Assembly: GCF_019656055.1 (NCBI RefSeq)
Contig: NZ_BPKY01000004.1
Span: 115,936 to 179,935, forward strand
Length of the DNA: 64,000 bases
Source: Leuconostoc miyukkimchii
GTDB taxonomy: Bacteria > Bacillota > Bacilli > Lactobacillales > Lactobacillaceae
Direction of reading: 5' to 3'
Shown piece after piece: positions 1 to 9,006 of the stretch (position 1 is the first letter of the stretch; each line of letters opens with the position of its first letter). The position numbers and the translations under genes are program-made. Under the pieces are notes generated by a model. It made no database searches. It saw only the letters and a list, made by a program, of their open reading frames with translations, and was not told where the DNA came from.

Positions 1-408
1 GTGTCGGCACTAGATCTTTCAGTACAAGCGCAAGTCTTGAATTTTATGAAAAAAATCCAAAGAGACTATAACATTAGTTTCTTATTTATTTCTCATGATT
101 TAGGCGTGGTGAGATATATGACAGATAATATTGCTATTATGCACAATGGTAGATTTGTAGAGATAGGCACGACCGAAGACATATTTGATAATGCAAAACA
201 TATATTTACCAAAAGGCTACTATCAGCTATTCCAAGTTTAGATGTCAAAAAGCGTGAGGAAAATCGTGCCGAACGCAAACGCGTAGAACGTGAGTTTGTT
301 CAATACAAAAATGATTATTATCAACAAATTGGTAGTTATATGAGAGCATACGATTTAGAATCAATATCAGAAACACATTTTGTGGCGATAAAAAAGGGAG
401 AGAATTAA
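1..408 (+). CDS. oppF: Oligopeptide ABC transporter ATP-binding protein, C-terminal part (OppF-like)
   Basis: This is the C-terminal 135 residues of an ABC ATPase; the gene begins before the window. The visible part starts at the D-loop (SALD) just after the Walker B position and includes the H-loop (FLFISHDLGVV). The basic C-terminal tail is typical of oligopeptide/dipeptide transporter ATPases. Walker A and the LSGGQ signature must lie upstream of the window. It is followed 2 bases later by the permease oppB, so it is the energising subunit of the peptide importer encoded by the next three genes. OppF rather than OppD is inferred from its position directly before oppB; the fragment alone does not separate the two. 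Confidence 0.9.
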   Translation: MSALDLSVQAQVLNFMKKIQRDYNISFLFISHDLGVVRYMTDNIAIMHNGRFVEIGTTEDIFDNAKHIFTKRLLSAIPSLDVKKREENRAERKRVEREFVQYKNDYYQQIGSYMRAYDLESISETHFVAIKKGEN

Positions 409-410
409 TT

Positions 411-1376
411 ATGTGGCAGACAATTTTGAGACGTATATTAATTATGATTCCACAAATAATCTTGGTTTCAATCCTGATTTTTATGCTAGCACAGCTCATG
501 CCGGGGGATCCTTTTTATGGTAATTTGAATCCAAACTCAGATCCAGCAACAATTGAGCGATTACGACATGCTGCTGGGTTAGATTTACCCTGGTATCAGC
601 AATATTTCAAGTGGATTGGGAATGTATTACATGGTGACTTAGGTACATCGTATGTTGTGAATAAAGGTTGGACAGTCACGCGAATTATTGGTCAAAGAAT
701 ATGGCCAACACTCTCTATGGGTATTATTGCGACAATACTAACTTATTTCTTAGCTATCACACAGGCATTGGTTTCTGCACGAAATGAAAACAAATGGATT
801 GATCGTACATTCATAGTTTGGAATACTATGACATCTGCAGTACCATCTTTTGTTTTTTATTTCATTATGATGGTATTATTTGTTTACATTATTCCTGTTT
901 TCCCAAGTTCTGGTACAGGAATTGATGACACTCAAAGTTTTTTTGTTAATTTTTTCAGTAATTTGAGATATGCCTTTTTGCCAGCATTAACAATAGCTTT
1001 GTTCAGCACTAATAGTATTTATCAGTACCTAAGATCTAATCTACTGGATCAGCAAGCTCAAGATTATGTACGCACTGCACGTGCTAAAGGTGTACAAATA
1101 AAAGATGTTTTTAGAAAACATATTTTACGTAATGCCTTTCTTCCAATTGCCTCACAAATTGGGTACTCAATTACAGGTGTTTTAGGTGGCGCAATGTTTG
1201 CAGAAACAGTTTTTGGCTATCCGGGAATTGGTGCTTTATTTGTTCAAGCTCTTAGTGGACGCGATTATACTGTTATTACAGCGGTTATGTTGTTACAAGG
1301 TATCTTGGCTTTATTAGGCGGTTTGTTGTCAGATATCATTTCTGCTTGGGTAGACCCTCGCATTCGAGTTAAATAG
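411..1376 (+). CDS. oppB: Oligopeptide ABC transporter permease OppB
   Basis: This 321-residue inner-membrane protein has about six hydrophobic segments. The EAA-type cytoplasmic loop (YVRTARAKGVQIKDVF, roughly residues 220-235) docks onto the ATPases. The N-terminal segment followed by LMPGDPF is typical of the OppB/DppB family, and the length is normal. A GGGAGAG ribosome binding site lies 8 bases before the ATG. It sits between oppF (2-base gap) and oppC (9-base gap) and is clearly co-transcribed. It should form the membrane channel with OppC and import peptides delivered by OppA, feeding amino acids to an auxotrophic lactic acid bacterium. Confidence 0.95.
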   Translation: MWQTILRRILIMIPQIILVSILIFMLAQLMPGDPFYGNLNPNSDPATIERLRHAAGLDLPWYQQYFKWIGNVLHGDLGTSYVVNKGWTVTRIIGQRIWPTLSMGIIATILTYFLAITQALVSARNENKWIDRTFIVWNTMTSAVPSFVFYFIMMVLFVYIIPVFPSSGTGIDDTQSFFVNFFSNLRYAFLPALTIALFSTNSIYQYLRSNLLDQQAQDYVRTARAKGVQIKDVFRKHILRNAFLPIASQIGYSITGVLGGAMFAETVFGYPGIGALFVQALSGRDYTVITAVMLLQGILALLGGLLSDIISAWVDPRIRVK

Positions 1377-1385
1377 GGGAAGATC

Positions 1386-2282
1386 ATGGATATAGAAGTT
1401 AAAAAATATCGGTTTGGTTCACGGTTTCTTAAAAATTTTTGGCGTGAATTAGAGAAAGATAATCTTGCTTTGCTCGCTACAGTTCTGCTTTTGACACTAT
1501 TTTTGTTTATTTTAGTTGGTCAATTTTTTGTTCCAAAAGATATTGGTACTATGAGTAATATTTTGAATGCAAATTTACCACCTTTAGAAAAAGGTCACAT
1601 CTTAGGGACAACTGATTCTGGTGCGGATTTTGTTTTAACACTAATTGCTTCAGCAAAAAATTCATTGATTATTGGATTTGGCGTTGCCATTTTAATCACG
1701 TTGATTTCGGTAGTATTTGGAATGATTATTGGTTTTTTTGGTGGCTGGATTGATTGGATTGCCATGCGCTTAATTGATTTTTGGTTAGTGATGCCATTGG
1801 TTATGATTTTGGCTATTATCTTTTCTACAGCAAAGGGTCTTTCTATATGGAATTTAATCCTTATTCTTTCGGTCATTAGTTGGCCTGCTAATGTACGCCT
1901 AGTTAGGACGTTAACATTGTCAGAGGTTAATCGTGATTATGTAAGGGCAGCAAGAATATCTGGAACCAAATGGTACAAAATATTGTTTATCGGTATTTTA
2001 CCCAATATTTCGTCGACTGTTATTTCTGATTTTGCGTTAACTTTGGCTGGATCGATTGGTATTGAGACAGGCTTAACATTTTTGGGATTTGGATTAAAGC
2101 AGGGTACTAGCTCGCTTGGTACTATGCTGACAGTGTTAAGTGGTAGTTCAGCATCATCAGTTTATACACAGTGGTGGTCATGGGTACCAGTAACAATTGT
2201 TTTAATTATTTTAACTTTTGGTATAGTTGTGTTGGGTCAAGTGGCACGTCGTGCCATTGACCAAAGACAATCTGTTTCTTAA
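1386..2282 (+). CDS. oppC: Oligopeptide ABC transporter permease OppC
   Basis: This 298-residue permease is the partner of OppB. It has an N-terminal cytoplasmic stretch, one membrane segment (about residues 28-49), an extracytoplasmic loop carrying the family motif HILGTTDSGAD, and then a five-segment core. The EAA loop reads RAARISGTKWYKILFIGILPN. These are standard OppC/DppC traits and the length is usual. A GGGGAAG ribosome binding site precedes the ATG closely. The gene is the last of the tightly packed oppF-B-C group; oppA follows after 83 bases with its own promoter-like sequence, which would allow extra expression of the binding protein. Confidence 0.95.
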   Translation: MDIEVKKYRFGSRFLKNFWRELEKDNLALLATVLLLTLFLFILVGQFFVPKDIGTMSNILNANLPPLEKGHILGTTDSGADFVLTLIASAKNSLIIGFGVAILITLISVVFGMIIGFFGGWIDWIAMRLIDFWLVMPLVMILAIIFSTAKGLSIWNLILILSVISWPANVRLVRTLTLSEVNRDYVRAARISGTKWYKILFIGILPNISSTVISDFALTLAGSIGIETGLTFLGFGLKQGTSSLGTMLTVLSGSSASSVYTQWWSWVPVTIVLIILTFGIVVLGQVARRAIDQRQSVS

Positions 2283-2297
2283 AAATGATAATAAGGT

Positions 2298-2325
2298 TTG
2301 ACAAATTAATTTATAATGATATATT
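2298..2325 (+). promoter_or_regulatory. Probable oppA promoter
   Basis: A TTGACA box at 2298-2303 and TATATT at 2320-2325 are separated by 16 bases and lie 40 bases before the oppA start. The site fits separate, stronger transcription of the binding-protein gene inside the opp operon. Confidence 0.5.
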
Positions 2326-2365
2326 TGTAATATGATTCGACATTTAATTAGAAGGAGTGTTTGAA

Positions 2366-4219
2366 ATGGTGAGTACGGGAAAGAAAATAGGTTACGGTGT
2401 TGGCGGTGTTGTCATCGTTGCAGGAGCTGCTTGGGCCTTATTGGCAACAACGTCAAACAAGGATTCTACACAAAAGGCTGTGAGCGTGGGTTCCTTTAAG
2501 GGAGATTATAAAAATCCAAAAGGACCAATCAAAAATGGCACATTGACGGTCAGCTATCCAGGAACAGCATCTGATCCTATATCATTTGCAGGGTACACGG
2601 AGTTTGGACAATGGGTTGGTGCACAACGTCAACTTGATCCAGCTGGTCAAAATACTCTTTTCTATGTAGACAAGGATGGTAAAATTATAAACAGTGGTCC
2701 AGCAAAAGTAACAATAGACAAAGATGCGAAGACTGCAACGATTACAATTCGTAAAAATTTAAAATGGTCAGATGGTAAAGATGTTGTTGCCCAAGATGTC
2801 TTGTTCTCATTAGAAACGTTGGCTACCAATAAAGTTGCCGCTGGTAATTTTACAGAGTCTTACACAAGTATTAAAGGATTGGCTGATTATCAAAATGGTA
2901 AAGCAAAGAGCATTTCAGGTATTAAACTAGATGATGGGGTTGATGGTAAAACTTTAACTGTGTCGTATAATAGCTTACCGGCTGCTATTGGGTGGGGAGA
3001 TGGACTTCCATTATACGCTTTACCATACCATGACTTGAAAAATGTATCATCAAAAAACTTAGCAACTTCTGAAAAAGTAACTAAGAATCCACTGTCTTTT
3101 GGACCCTTTAAAGTAGCATCTGTTTCTTCTGATTCTACTGTTAAATATGTTAGAAATAACGATTATTGGGGTAAAAAACCTGTATTGAAGTCCCTAACAT
3201 ATTATATTAATGCTGATGATACAAAGCTGGAAAATGACCTATCAAAACAGAAATTTGATATTGTTTTAAATACACCAGATACTCTTTGGAAAAAAGGTAA
3301 CACAGCAGTATTATCAAAATATAAGGATGCTAAGGGCTATGTGGCAACTGGTAATAATGACAATGGATATTGGGAACTGTATTTTAATCTAGGACATTTT
3401 GATCAAAAGAAAAGTGAAAATGTACAAGATCGTAACACACCATTACAGGATGTGAATGTACGTAAAGCAGTTGGGTTTGCGCAAAATGTTGGTGACGTGA
3501 CAAAAAAGTATGGTAATGATCTTCGCATACCAATTGATACCCTCGTTTCAAAGTCTGAAGCTAAAGAACTGTTTTACAATAAGGACGTTAAGGGCTACCA
3601 ACAGAAATCAAGTGGTGATATCAAGAAGTCAGATAGTCTCCTTGAGAAGTCGGGTTATAAAAAGGATTCATCTGGTTATTATGCTAAAGATGGTAAGCGA
3701 TTAAGTTTGGTATACTTGGCACGTTCCGGACGAACAACGTCAGAAGCTGAAGCAAAGGCTTATATCGAAGCTTGGAAACAAGCAGGTATTGAAGTTAAGT
3801 TATATCAGAATAAATTAGTTGATCCATCAACTTGGCAGTCTATTGTGTTAGATGGCAATAACAATGGTTGGGATATCACTGATGGTGGTTGGTCTGAAGG
3901 TACGGTACCAACATTTGATCAATTATGGGCGAAGTCCGCGCAATATAACTTTGGACATGTTGTATCAAGTGAATTGACGAAAAACTTAAGTGCAACACAA
4001 AATGCTAAATCTGACAAGGCGTTAGTTGATGATATTAAGCAATTCCAGAAGTTGGTGGTGGATGATCAGGCTTATACGATACCAACGTATTCTAAAATCA
4101 AAGTTCAGTTAGTTAATGGTCGTGTGACCGGTTGGACAACAGCGTCCGTTAATGATTTGTATGCTAAATTGGGTGTTTCTCAAGATAAGCCAGTTACGTC
4201 TGGTGACCCAAGAAAGTAA
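2366..4219 (+). CDS. oppA: Oligopeptide-binding protein OppA, membrane-anchored, without lipobox
   Basis: This 617-residue solute-binding protein of the SBP_bac_5 family captures peptides outside the cell for OppBCDF. Family traits include the KNLKWSDGKDVVAQDVLFS block and the GPFKVASVS region. I chose the ATG at 2366 because the GAAGGAG site (2351-2357) is 8 bases upstream; the GTG at 2357 would overlap that site. The N-terminus has a basic stretch and one hydrophobic segment (about residues 9-26, GGVVIVAGAAWALLA). There is no cysteine there, so it cannot be a lipoprotein of the usual kind. It is either anchored by the uncleaved segment or cleaved as a secreted protein. It lies 83 bases after oppC. 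Confidence 0.93.
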   Translation: MVSTGKKIGYGVGGVVIVAGAAWALLATTSNKDSTQKAVSVGSFKGDYKNPKGPIKNGTLTVSYPGTASDPISFAGYTEFGQWVGAQRQLDPAGQNTLFYVDKDGKIINSGPAKVTIDKDAKTATITIRKNLKWSDGKDVVAQDVLFSLETLATNKVAAGNFTESYTSIKGLADYQNGKAKSISGIKLDDGVDGKTLTVSYNSLPAAIGWGDGLPLYALPYHDLKNVSSKNLATSEKVTKNPLSFGPFKVASVSSDSTVKYVRNNDYWGKKPVLKSLTYYINADDTKLENDLSKQKFDIVLNTPDTLWKKGNTAVLSKYKDAKGYVATGNNDNGYWELYFNLGHFDQKKSENVQDRNTPLQDVNVRKAVGFAQNVGDVTKKYGNDLRIPIDTLVSKSEAKELFYNKDVKGYQQKSSGDIKKSDSLLEKSGYKKDSSGYYAKDGKRLSLVYLARSGRTTSEAEAKAYIEAWKQAGIEVKLYQNKLVDPSTWQSIVLDGNNNGWDITDGGWSEGTVPTFDQLWAKSAQYNFGHVVSSELTKNLSATQNAKSDKALVDDIKQFQKLVVDDQAYTIPTYSKIKVQLVNGRVTGWTTASVNDLYAKLGVSQDKPVTSGDPRK

Positions 4220-4300
4220 GCTTAATTAGCATCGTGCAGCGGGGTCATGATGTGAAATCCTCCCGGATATAATCATATAATTAATCGATCGTTGCACAAA

Positions 4301-4341
4301 AAGCGCCTAGAAAGTTGAGTTATCAACTTTCTAGGCGCTTT
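4301..4341. terminator. Bidirectional terminator between oppA and zwf
   Basis: A perfect 16-bp inverted repeat (4303-4318 and 4323-4338) with a GTTA loop is flanked by short A and T runs. It stands between convergent oppA and zwf and can end transcription in both directions. Confidence 0.9.
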
Positions 4342-4360
4342 AACTTATTATGATATCAAT

Positions 4361-5821
4361 TTAACCCTTAAATACCCAATTATCACCATTCTCAGCTAAT
4401 AGGTGATCAGATGCTTCAGGTCCCATTGAACCTGACTTGTAAGTTTCAAGTGGTGCCTTGCCAGCAGTATATACTGCTGAAATAGCATCAACGAACTTCC
4501 AAGCGATAGCAACACCGTTCCAATCAGCAAAGTTTGATCCATCACCGTTCATTGTGTCATGAATCATACGCTCATATGGTTCTGGCGTATTCTTTTTGTC
4601 TTCATCAGAGATTGTCCAGTCAAGATTAATTGTGCGTGTGTTGAAGGCATCTTCAACAGACTTTGAATTGATTTTGAATTCAATACCACCCTTAGGGTCA
4701 ATTAAAATTGACAGTACTGACTCTTGCGCTTCTTGTTCTGTACCGAAGTTAAATGTGCCAGCCTTGAATACGATATCGACACGTGTTTGCTTAGCAGCCA
4801 GGCGCTTTCCAGAACGTACGTAGAAAGGTACACCTTGCCAGCGTGGCAAATCAAATTGTAATTCACCAGCGATAAATGTATTGTTCTTTGAATCAGCTGG
4901 TACATCTAATTCTTCCAAATATGGTTTGAAATCAGCTGAATCACCAGCACCGTATTGTGCGCGAACAAAATACTTATTAACTTCTTCTTCATTATAAATT
5001 TTCAAAGCGTTAAAGGCAGCATTTTTAGCGGCACGGATATCCTTATCATTAAATGAATCAGGTTTTTCCATAGCCAACCAACCAACAATTTGCATGGTAT
5101 GGTTTTGAATCATGTCAAGCAATGCACCCGTAGTATCATAATAACCGGCACGTTCTTCAACACCCAAAACTTCTGATAAGGTTACTTGTACATTTTTAAT
5201 GTAATCTTTGTTCCAAGCAGCATCAAAGATAGGATTACCAAAGCGAATGGCAGCGATATTTTGAACCATTTCTTTACCAAGGTAATGATCAATACGGAAC
5301 AATTGGTCATCTTCAAAAGCATTTTCCAAATCATTTTGCAATTCTTCTGCTGTTTCAAATGATGTACCAAATGGTTTCTCAATCATTAAACGGTTGTAGC
5401 CAGTTGTAGCTAACAAGTTTTCAGATTTTAAGTACTTAGCAATAGTTCCAAAGAAACGTGGTGCAACTGACATGTAAAAGATACGATTGCCGTCAATTGC
5501 GAATTTTTCAGCAGCAGCTTCAATGGCATCTTTCAAAATAGCATATGAAGCGGCATCAGTGACATCATGAGCTCGGTATGAAAAATGCTCAATAAATGCT
5601 TCAGCTTGTGCTTGATCTTCTGTGAAGTCAGCAATTGAGTCGCGCACTAATTGTTTGAACTCGTCATCGGTCAAATCTTGACGTGCTGTACCAACAATTG
5701 CAAAGTGTTCTTGTAGGTAACCCTTTTTATAAAGGTTGAAAACTGATGGGTAAAGTTTACGCTTTGCTAAATCACCCGTACCACCGAAAAATGTAACCAA
5801 AGTTTTGATTTCTGAAACCAT
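4361..5821 (-). CDS. zwf: Glucose-6-phosphate 1-dehydrogenase
   Basis: The enzyme oxidises glucose 6-phosphate to 6-phosphogluconolactone, the entry to the phosphoketolase pathway of heterofermentative bacteria. The 486 residues carry the nucleotide-binding motif GGTGDLAKR (13-21), the substrate-binding RIDHYLGK block (about 177-184), and the catalytic histidine in QNHTMQIVGW (about 241). The sequence is very close to the well-studied Leuconostoc mesenteroides enzyme, which uses both NAD and NADP; GTARQ near residue 45 keeps the arginine that enzyme uses to bind NADP. That likeness is from memory, not a database search. It is a monocistronic gene with a GGGGA ribosome binding site and a terminator shared with oppA. 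Confidence 0.98.
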   Translation of the reverse strand: MVSEIKTLVTFFGGTGDLAKRKLYPSVFNLYKKGYLQEHFAIVGTARQDLTDDEFKQLVRDSIADFTEDQAQAEAFIEHFSYRAHDVTDAASYAILKDAIEAAAEKFAIDGNRIFYMSVAPRFFGTIAKYLKSENLLATTGYNRLMIEKPFGTSFETAEELQNDLENAFEDDQLFRIDHYLGKEMVQNIAAIRFGNPIFDAAWNKDYIKNVQVTLSEVLGVEERAGYYDTTGALLDMIQNHTMQIVGWLAMEKPDSFNDKDIRAAKNAAFNALKIYNEEEVNKYFVRAQYGAGDSADFKPYLEELDVPADSKNNTFIAGELQFDLPRWQGVPFYVRSGKRLAAKQTRVDIVFKAGTFNFGTEQEAQESVLSILIDPKGGIEFKINSKSVEDAFNTRTINLDWTISDEDKKNTPEPYERMIHDTMNGDGSNFADWNGVAIAWKFVDAISAVYTAGKAPLETYKSGSMGPEASDHLLAENGDNWVFKG

Positions 5822-5850
5822 GATGTTCCCCTTAATATTTTAATTGAATT

Positions 5851-5890
5851 CACCTACTATTATAACGCAAAATCGGGTAGAAAGTAGGTG
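5851..5890 (-). promoter_or_regulatory. zwf promoter region flanked by an inverted repeat
   Basis: Read on the minus strand, a TATAAT -10 box lies near 5857-5862. It sits inside an 8-bp inverted repeat whose arms are at 5851-5858 (CACCTACT) and 5883-5890 (AGTAGGTG). No good -35 box is obvious. The arms could be an operator or simply an RNA/DNA hairpin. Confidence 0.4.
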
Positions 5891-6065
5891 TTTTCACAAA
5901 CAGAATATACGTTGCGTCATAAAAATGTTTCAGCACGACACGCAAAAAAGAAAAAAATAAATACAATAACAACGAATGACTGATCATTTTTTACAACTTA
6001 TAGGTTACTTGGTCAATTTTTTTGAGAAATTCATGCTACAATTAAATCTATTAATTGGAGGATTT

Positions 6066-7286
6066 ATGCGAACTGATTTAAGTGATAAACCAGGATCATT
6101 GAATGAAAAATGGTTGCTGCTGGGTACGTTGTTGTCTAGTACAGGTAATTCGATGATATGGCCAGTTATGACACTATATATCACAGGTGTTTTAAACCAG
6201 AGCTTTACTACTGCTGGCATCGTGTTAATGATTGGCGCGGTGGTTAGTATGTTTGGCGCGTATGTTGGTGGTAAATTATTTGACCGCTGGCGTCCATATG
6301 AAGCAATGGTAATAACAAGTATTATTATTTTAACGGCCGTAGGCAGTCTTACTTTTTGGAATGATTGGCCGGTATTTGCTGGGCTGATATGGTTGGCTAA
6401 TTTTGGTATGGGTGTCGAACAAACACTTGTTAATTCTTTTGCGACAACTGTACCTGGTAAAAAAACGCGCGTGATATTTAATAATATGTATATCGTTTTA
6501 AATATTGGTGTTGTTTTGGGGACCTTAATGGTTGGGTACTTATTTGATTATGGTTTTGGCTTACTGATGATGATTTCAACAGCCATTTATTTCTGTTTGA
6601 TGTTAATTATTGTGACGAAATTTAATGTACCAATAGATCAAATGACCACAAACGCTGAGATCCAATCTCATCAGAAAAATGATACACCTATAATCGAAAC
6701 ACCACGAAAAAAATTTAAGATGACACCTGTTTTGTTGGCAATTGGGGCACTTTTATTTATCACGTACTTGTCTTATATGCTTTGGGAAACAGTCATGGCA
6801 CCCCACATGAAAACAATGGGAATGCCGACTCGAAATTATGCCGATTTATGGATGATTAATGGTGTAACAATTATTGTTTTACAAAAATTTGTGTCAAATT
6901 GGGCCAATAAACATCCGTATCATGTGTCGGTGATTTTAGGGAGTATTATTTTTGCATTGAGTTTTTTCTTCTTGATATTTGTAAACGAGTTCTGGCAAAT
7001 TGTATTAGTGTTTGAATTGTTAACATTTGGAGAAATGTTACAAAGTCCACAAGTGCCCGCGTGGGTCGCACAAATTACACCAAAGGAAGTTGCTGGACAA
7101 GCACAAGGATTTGTTTCAATGATGATTAGTTCAGGTCGTGTTGTTGGACCAATTTATTCTGGGATTATGATGGATCATGGCTGGATGAGCATGCTGTTTT
7201 TATCTGTATTTATTTTCATGATATTCATTACAGCTATTCTGGCTTTTACAATGACAAAACAGGTTGACAAGAATACGGTGGCATAG
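6066..7286 (+). CDS. MFS transporter (probable efflux pump)
   Basis: This 406-residue major facilitator has about twelve hydrophobic segments. A loop near residue 65-75 matches the family motif A (GGKLFDRWRP), and there is a long hydrophilic central loop (about 190-220). I start at the ATG at 6066 because a GGAGG site lies at 6057-6061; an in-frame start at 5976 exists but has no ribosome binding site. The substrate is not identifiable; the fold and motif resemble MdtG-like drug exporters. It is a single gene followed by a T-box leader that belongs to the next gene. Confidence 0.85.
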   Translation: MRTDLSDKPGSLNEKWLLLGTLLSSTGNSMIWPVMTLYITGVLNQSFTTAGIVLMIGAVVSMFGAYVGGKLFDRWRPYEAMVITSIIILTAVGSLTFWNDWPVFAGLIWLANFGMGVEQTLVNSFATTVPGKKTRVIFNNMYIVLNIGVVLGTLMVGYLFDYGFGLLMMISTAIYFCLMLIIVTKFNVPIDQMTTNAEIQSHQKNDTPIIETPRKKFKMTPVLLAIGALLFITYLSYMLWETVMAPHMKTMGMPTRNYADLWMINGVTIIVLQKFVSNWANKHPYHVSVILGSIIFALSFFFLIFVNEFWQIVLVFELLTFGEMLQSPQVPAWVAQITPKEVAGQAQGFVSMMISSGRVVGPIYSGIMMDHGWMSMLFLSVFIFMIFITAILAFTMTKQVDKNTVA

Positions 7287-7321
7287 TAAGCTTATATTAC
7301 TTGAAATTAGCAATTATTTAG

Positions 7322-7530
7322 TAGGATAAACATTCGGCGTGAAGAGAAGCAGTGGTTAGTGAAAACTGCACAGGTGTTAATATCTGAAATACAGCTATCG
7401 ATTTAAGCATGGCAGCACCATGTTATCAAATGCCAAAGTGATGCGTTTTTTAACGCGTAAGCTGGGTGGTACCACGGATTTTTAAATGTCAATTCGTCCC
7501 TTCTGTCAATCTGACAGCGGGGACTTTTTT
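7322..7530 (+). promoter_or_regulatory. T-box leader, probably tyrosine-specific
   Basis: The T-box core GGGTGGTACCACGG (about 7464-7477) is followed by a strong terminator (7496-7525, then a T run). Upstream is a Stem I-like domain with apical stem GCAGT...ACTGC. On its 3' side the candidate specifier triplet is TAC (7390-7392) in the context CTGAAATACAGC. Uncharged tRNA(Tyr) would therefore stabilise the antiterminator and switch on the NhaC-family gene. The T-box assignment is firm; the tyrosine reading is inferred from the triplet and from known Tyr T-boxes in front of NhaC-type (YheL) transporters. Confidence 0.9.
7496..7530 (+). terminator. T-box regulated terminator
   Basis: An imperfect stem (GTCCC..CTGTCA with TGACAG.GGGGAC) is followed by a run of T at 7525-7530, directly after the T-box sequence. 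It is the OFF structure of the leader. Confidence 0.85.
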
Positions 7531-7567
7531 ATTGTATAAATATACAGGAATTGACAGGAGAGATACA

Positions 7568-8920
7568 ATGAAGAACAAATTAAGTACAGGCATATCGGTT
7601 GCATTACTGGTTGGAACAGTGATTATTCTAGCCACGGGTGTTATTGGTTTTGGTTTGACACCAATTGCACCAATTTTACTTGTGGTGGGGATGATTATGG
7701 TTGTTGCCCGTTTATATGGTGTTTCATGGCAAGCTAGTCAAAAAGCTTTGATTACGGGTGTTGAATCTGGCTTAACACCGTTATTTTTATTCCTACTGAT
7801 TGGCGCTTTGATTGCGTTATGGTTGGCTACTGGTGTGATTCCAACAATGATTTGGGTTGGTTTTAAAATTTTGACACCGACATTTTTTTTGCCAACAGCT
7901 TTAATCACAACATCAATTATTGGTACATTAATTGGTAGTGCGTTCACAACGTTGTCCACTGTAGGTGTTGCATTAATGGGTGTAGGGACATTGATGGGGA
8001 TTAATCCAGCATTAGTAGCCGGGGTTGTGTTGTCAGGTGCTATTTTTGGTGATAAAAATTCACCATTATCTGATTCAACTAATTTAGCCAGTGCGATATC
8101 TGAAACTGATTTATTTGCACATATTAAAAATTTGATGTGGACGACAATTCCAGCTTGGGTTTTAACGTTTATTGTGACGATATTTTTGAGCTTTGGGCAT
8201 CACGCTGACGCTCATGCCACGCAAAAAATTGCCAGCTTATTGCCATTATTAACGCCGACATGGTGGACAATTGTACCATTAGGACTGCTTGTTGTTACGG
8301 CATGGTTCAAAATACCTGCTATTCCTTCATTGATGATTAACGTATTGGTATCAAGCATGATGTTTTTAACGCAACATAGTATATCAGCATGGTCCAAATT
8401 ACTTGTAGATGGTTTTCAGACCACGAGTACGAACGCAACATTGATAGCATTGCTTAATCGTGGTGGCATGTCAGCTATGATGTCAACAAGCATGATGATC
8501 ATGTTGGCATTGGCTCTGGGTGGTTTGTTAAGTGGTTTGGGTATTTTAAATACAGTTATGGCACCAATTGTTAGTCATCTGCGTACGCAACGTTCAATTG
8601 TTTTAGCAACATTATTAACGGGTGTGGGAGCAAACTTTTTGGTTGGCGAGCAATATTTAGCAACTATTTTGCCTGGACAATTATTTAAGGACAGTTTTAA
8701 ACGAGCTAATTTGTCACCATTAGCACTTGGTCGAACAGTAGAAGATTCAGGAACTGTGATGAACTATTTGGTGCCGTGGGGTGTGGCTGGTGCTTTTACA
8801 GCACAAACACTAGGTGTGCCAGTATTGGAGTTTGCACCGTACACACTATTTGCTTTGTTATCACCTGTTATGTCAATATTTTCTGCAGTAACTGGTATTG
8901 GCTTACGCCAAGCTAAGTAA
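7568..8920 (+). CDS. NhaC-family transporter, probable tyrosine transporter
   Basis: This 450-residue integral membrane protein belongs to the NhaC Na+/H+ antiporter superfamily. Family-like blocks include GDKNSPLSDSTNLAS (about 160) and GQLFKDSFKRANLSPLALGR (about 370-390), with eleven or so hydrophobic segments. I start at the ATG at 7568, just after an AGGAG site; an in-frame GTG near 7466 lies inside the T-box and is not credible. The T-box leader implies control by aminoacyl-tRNA level, so the cargo is more likely an amino acid (tyrosine by the specifier) than sodium alone. It is monocistronic, with a 25-bp terminator after it. Confidence 0.85.
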   Translation: MKNKLSTGISVALLVGTVIILATGVIGFGLTPIAPILLVVGMIMVVARLYGVSWQASQKALITGVESGLTPLFLFLLIGALIALWLATGVIPTMIWVGFKILTPTFFLPTALITTSIIGTLIGSAFTTLSTVGVALMGVGTLMGINPALVAGVVLSGAIFGDKNSPLSDSTNLASAISETDLFAHIKNLMWTTIPAWVLTFIVTIFLSFGHHADAHATQKIASLLPLLTPTWWTIVPLGLLVVTAWFKIPAIPSLMINVLVSSMMFLTQHSISAWSKLLVDGFQTTSTNATLIALLNRGGMSAMMSTSMMIMLALALGGLLSGLGILNTVMAPIVSHLRTQRSIVLATLLTGVGANFLVGEQYLATILPGQLFKDSFKRANLSPLALGRTVEDSGTVMNYLVPWGVAGAFTAQTLGVPVLEFAPYTLFALLSPVMSIFSAVTGIGLRQAK

Positions 8921-8930
8921 TTACTATGAA

Positions 8931-8986
8931 CAAACCAAAAGGCTGAGTACATTAAGTAAGATTAATGTACTCAGCCTTTTGGTTTG
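8931..8986. terminator. Bidirectional terminator
   Basis: A perfect 25-bp inverted repeat (8931-8955 and 8962-8986) has a 6-base loop between the convergent NhaC-family gene and yeiH-like gene. A-rich and T-rich ends make it work in both directions. Confidence 0.9.
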
Positions 8987-9006
8987 TCATAGGTAGTTAT
9001 TTTTAA

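Noticed and set aside
2298..2317. TTGAC boxes followed 8 bases later by TANAAT (also near 19108 and 63678)
   Set aside because: The spacing is too short for a normal promoter; at 2298 another -10 box at 16 bases spacing serves, so the three cases are probably coincidence in AT-rich DNA.
4225..4270. An 8-codon minus-strand frame with a GGGAGG site between oppA and the terminator
   Set aside because: Too short and without a downstream gene to control in that direction; taken as chance.
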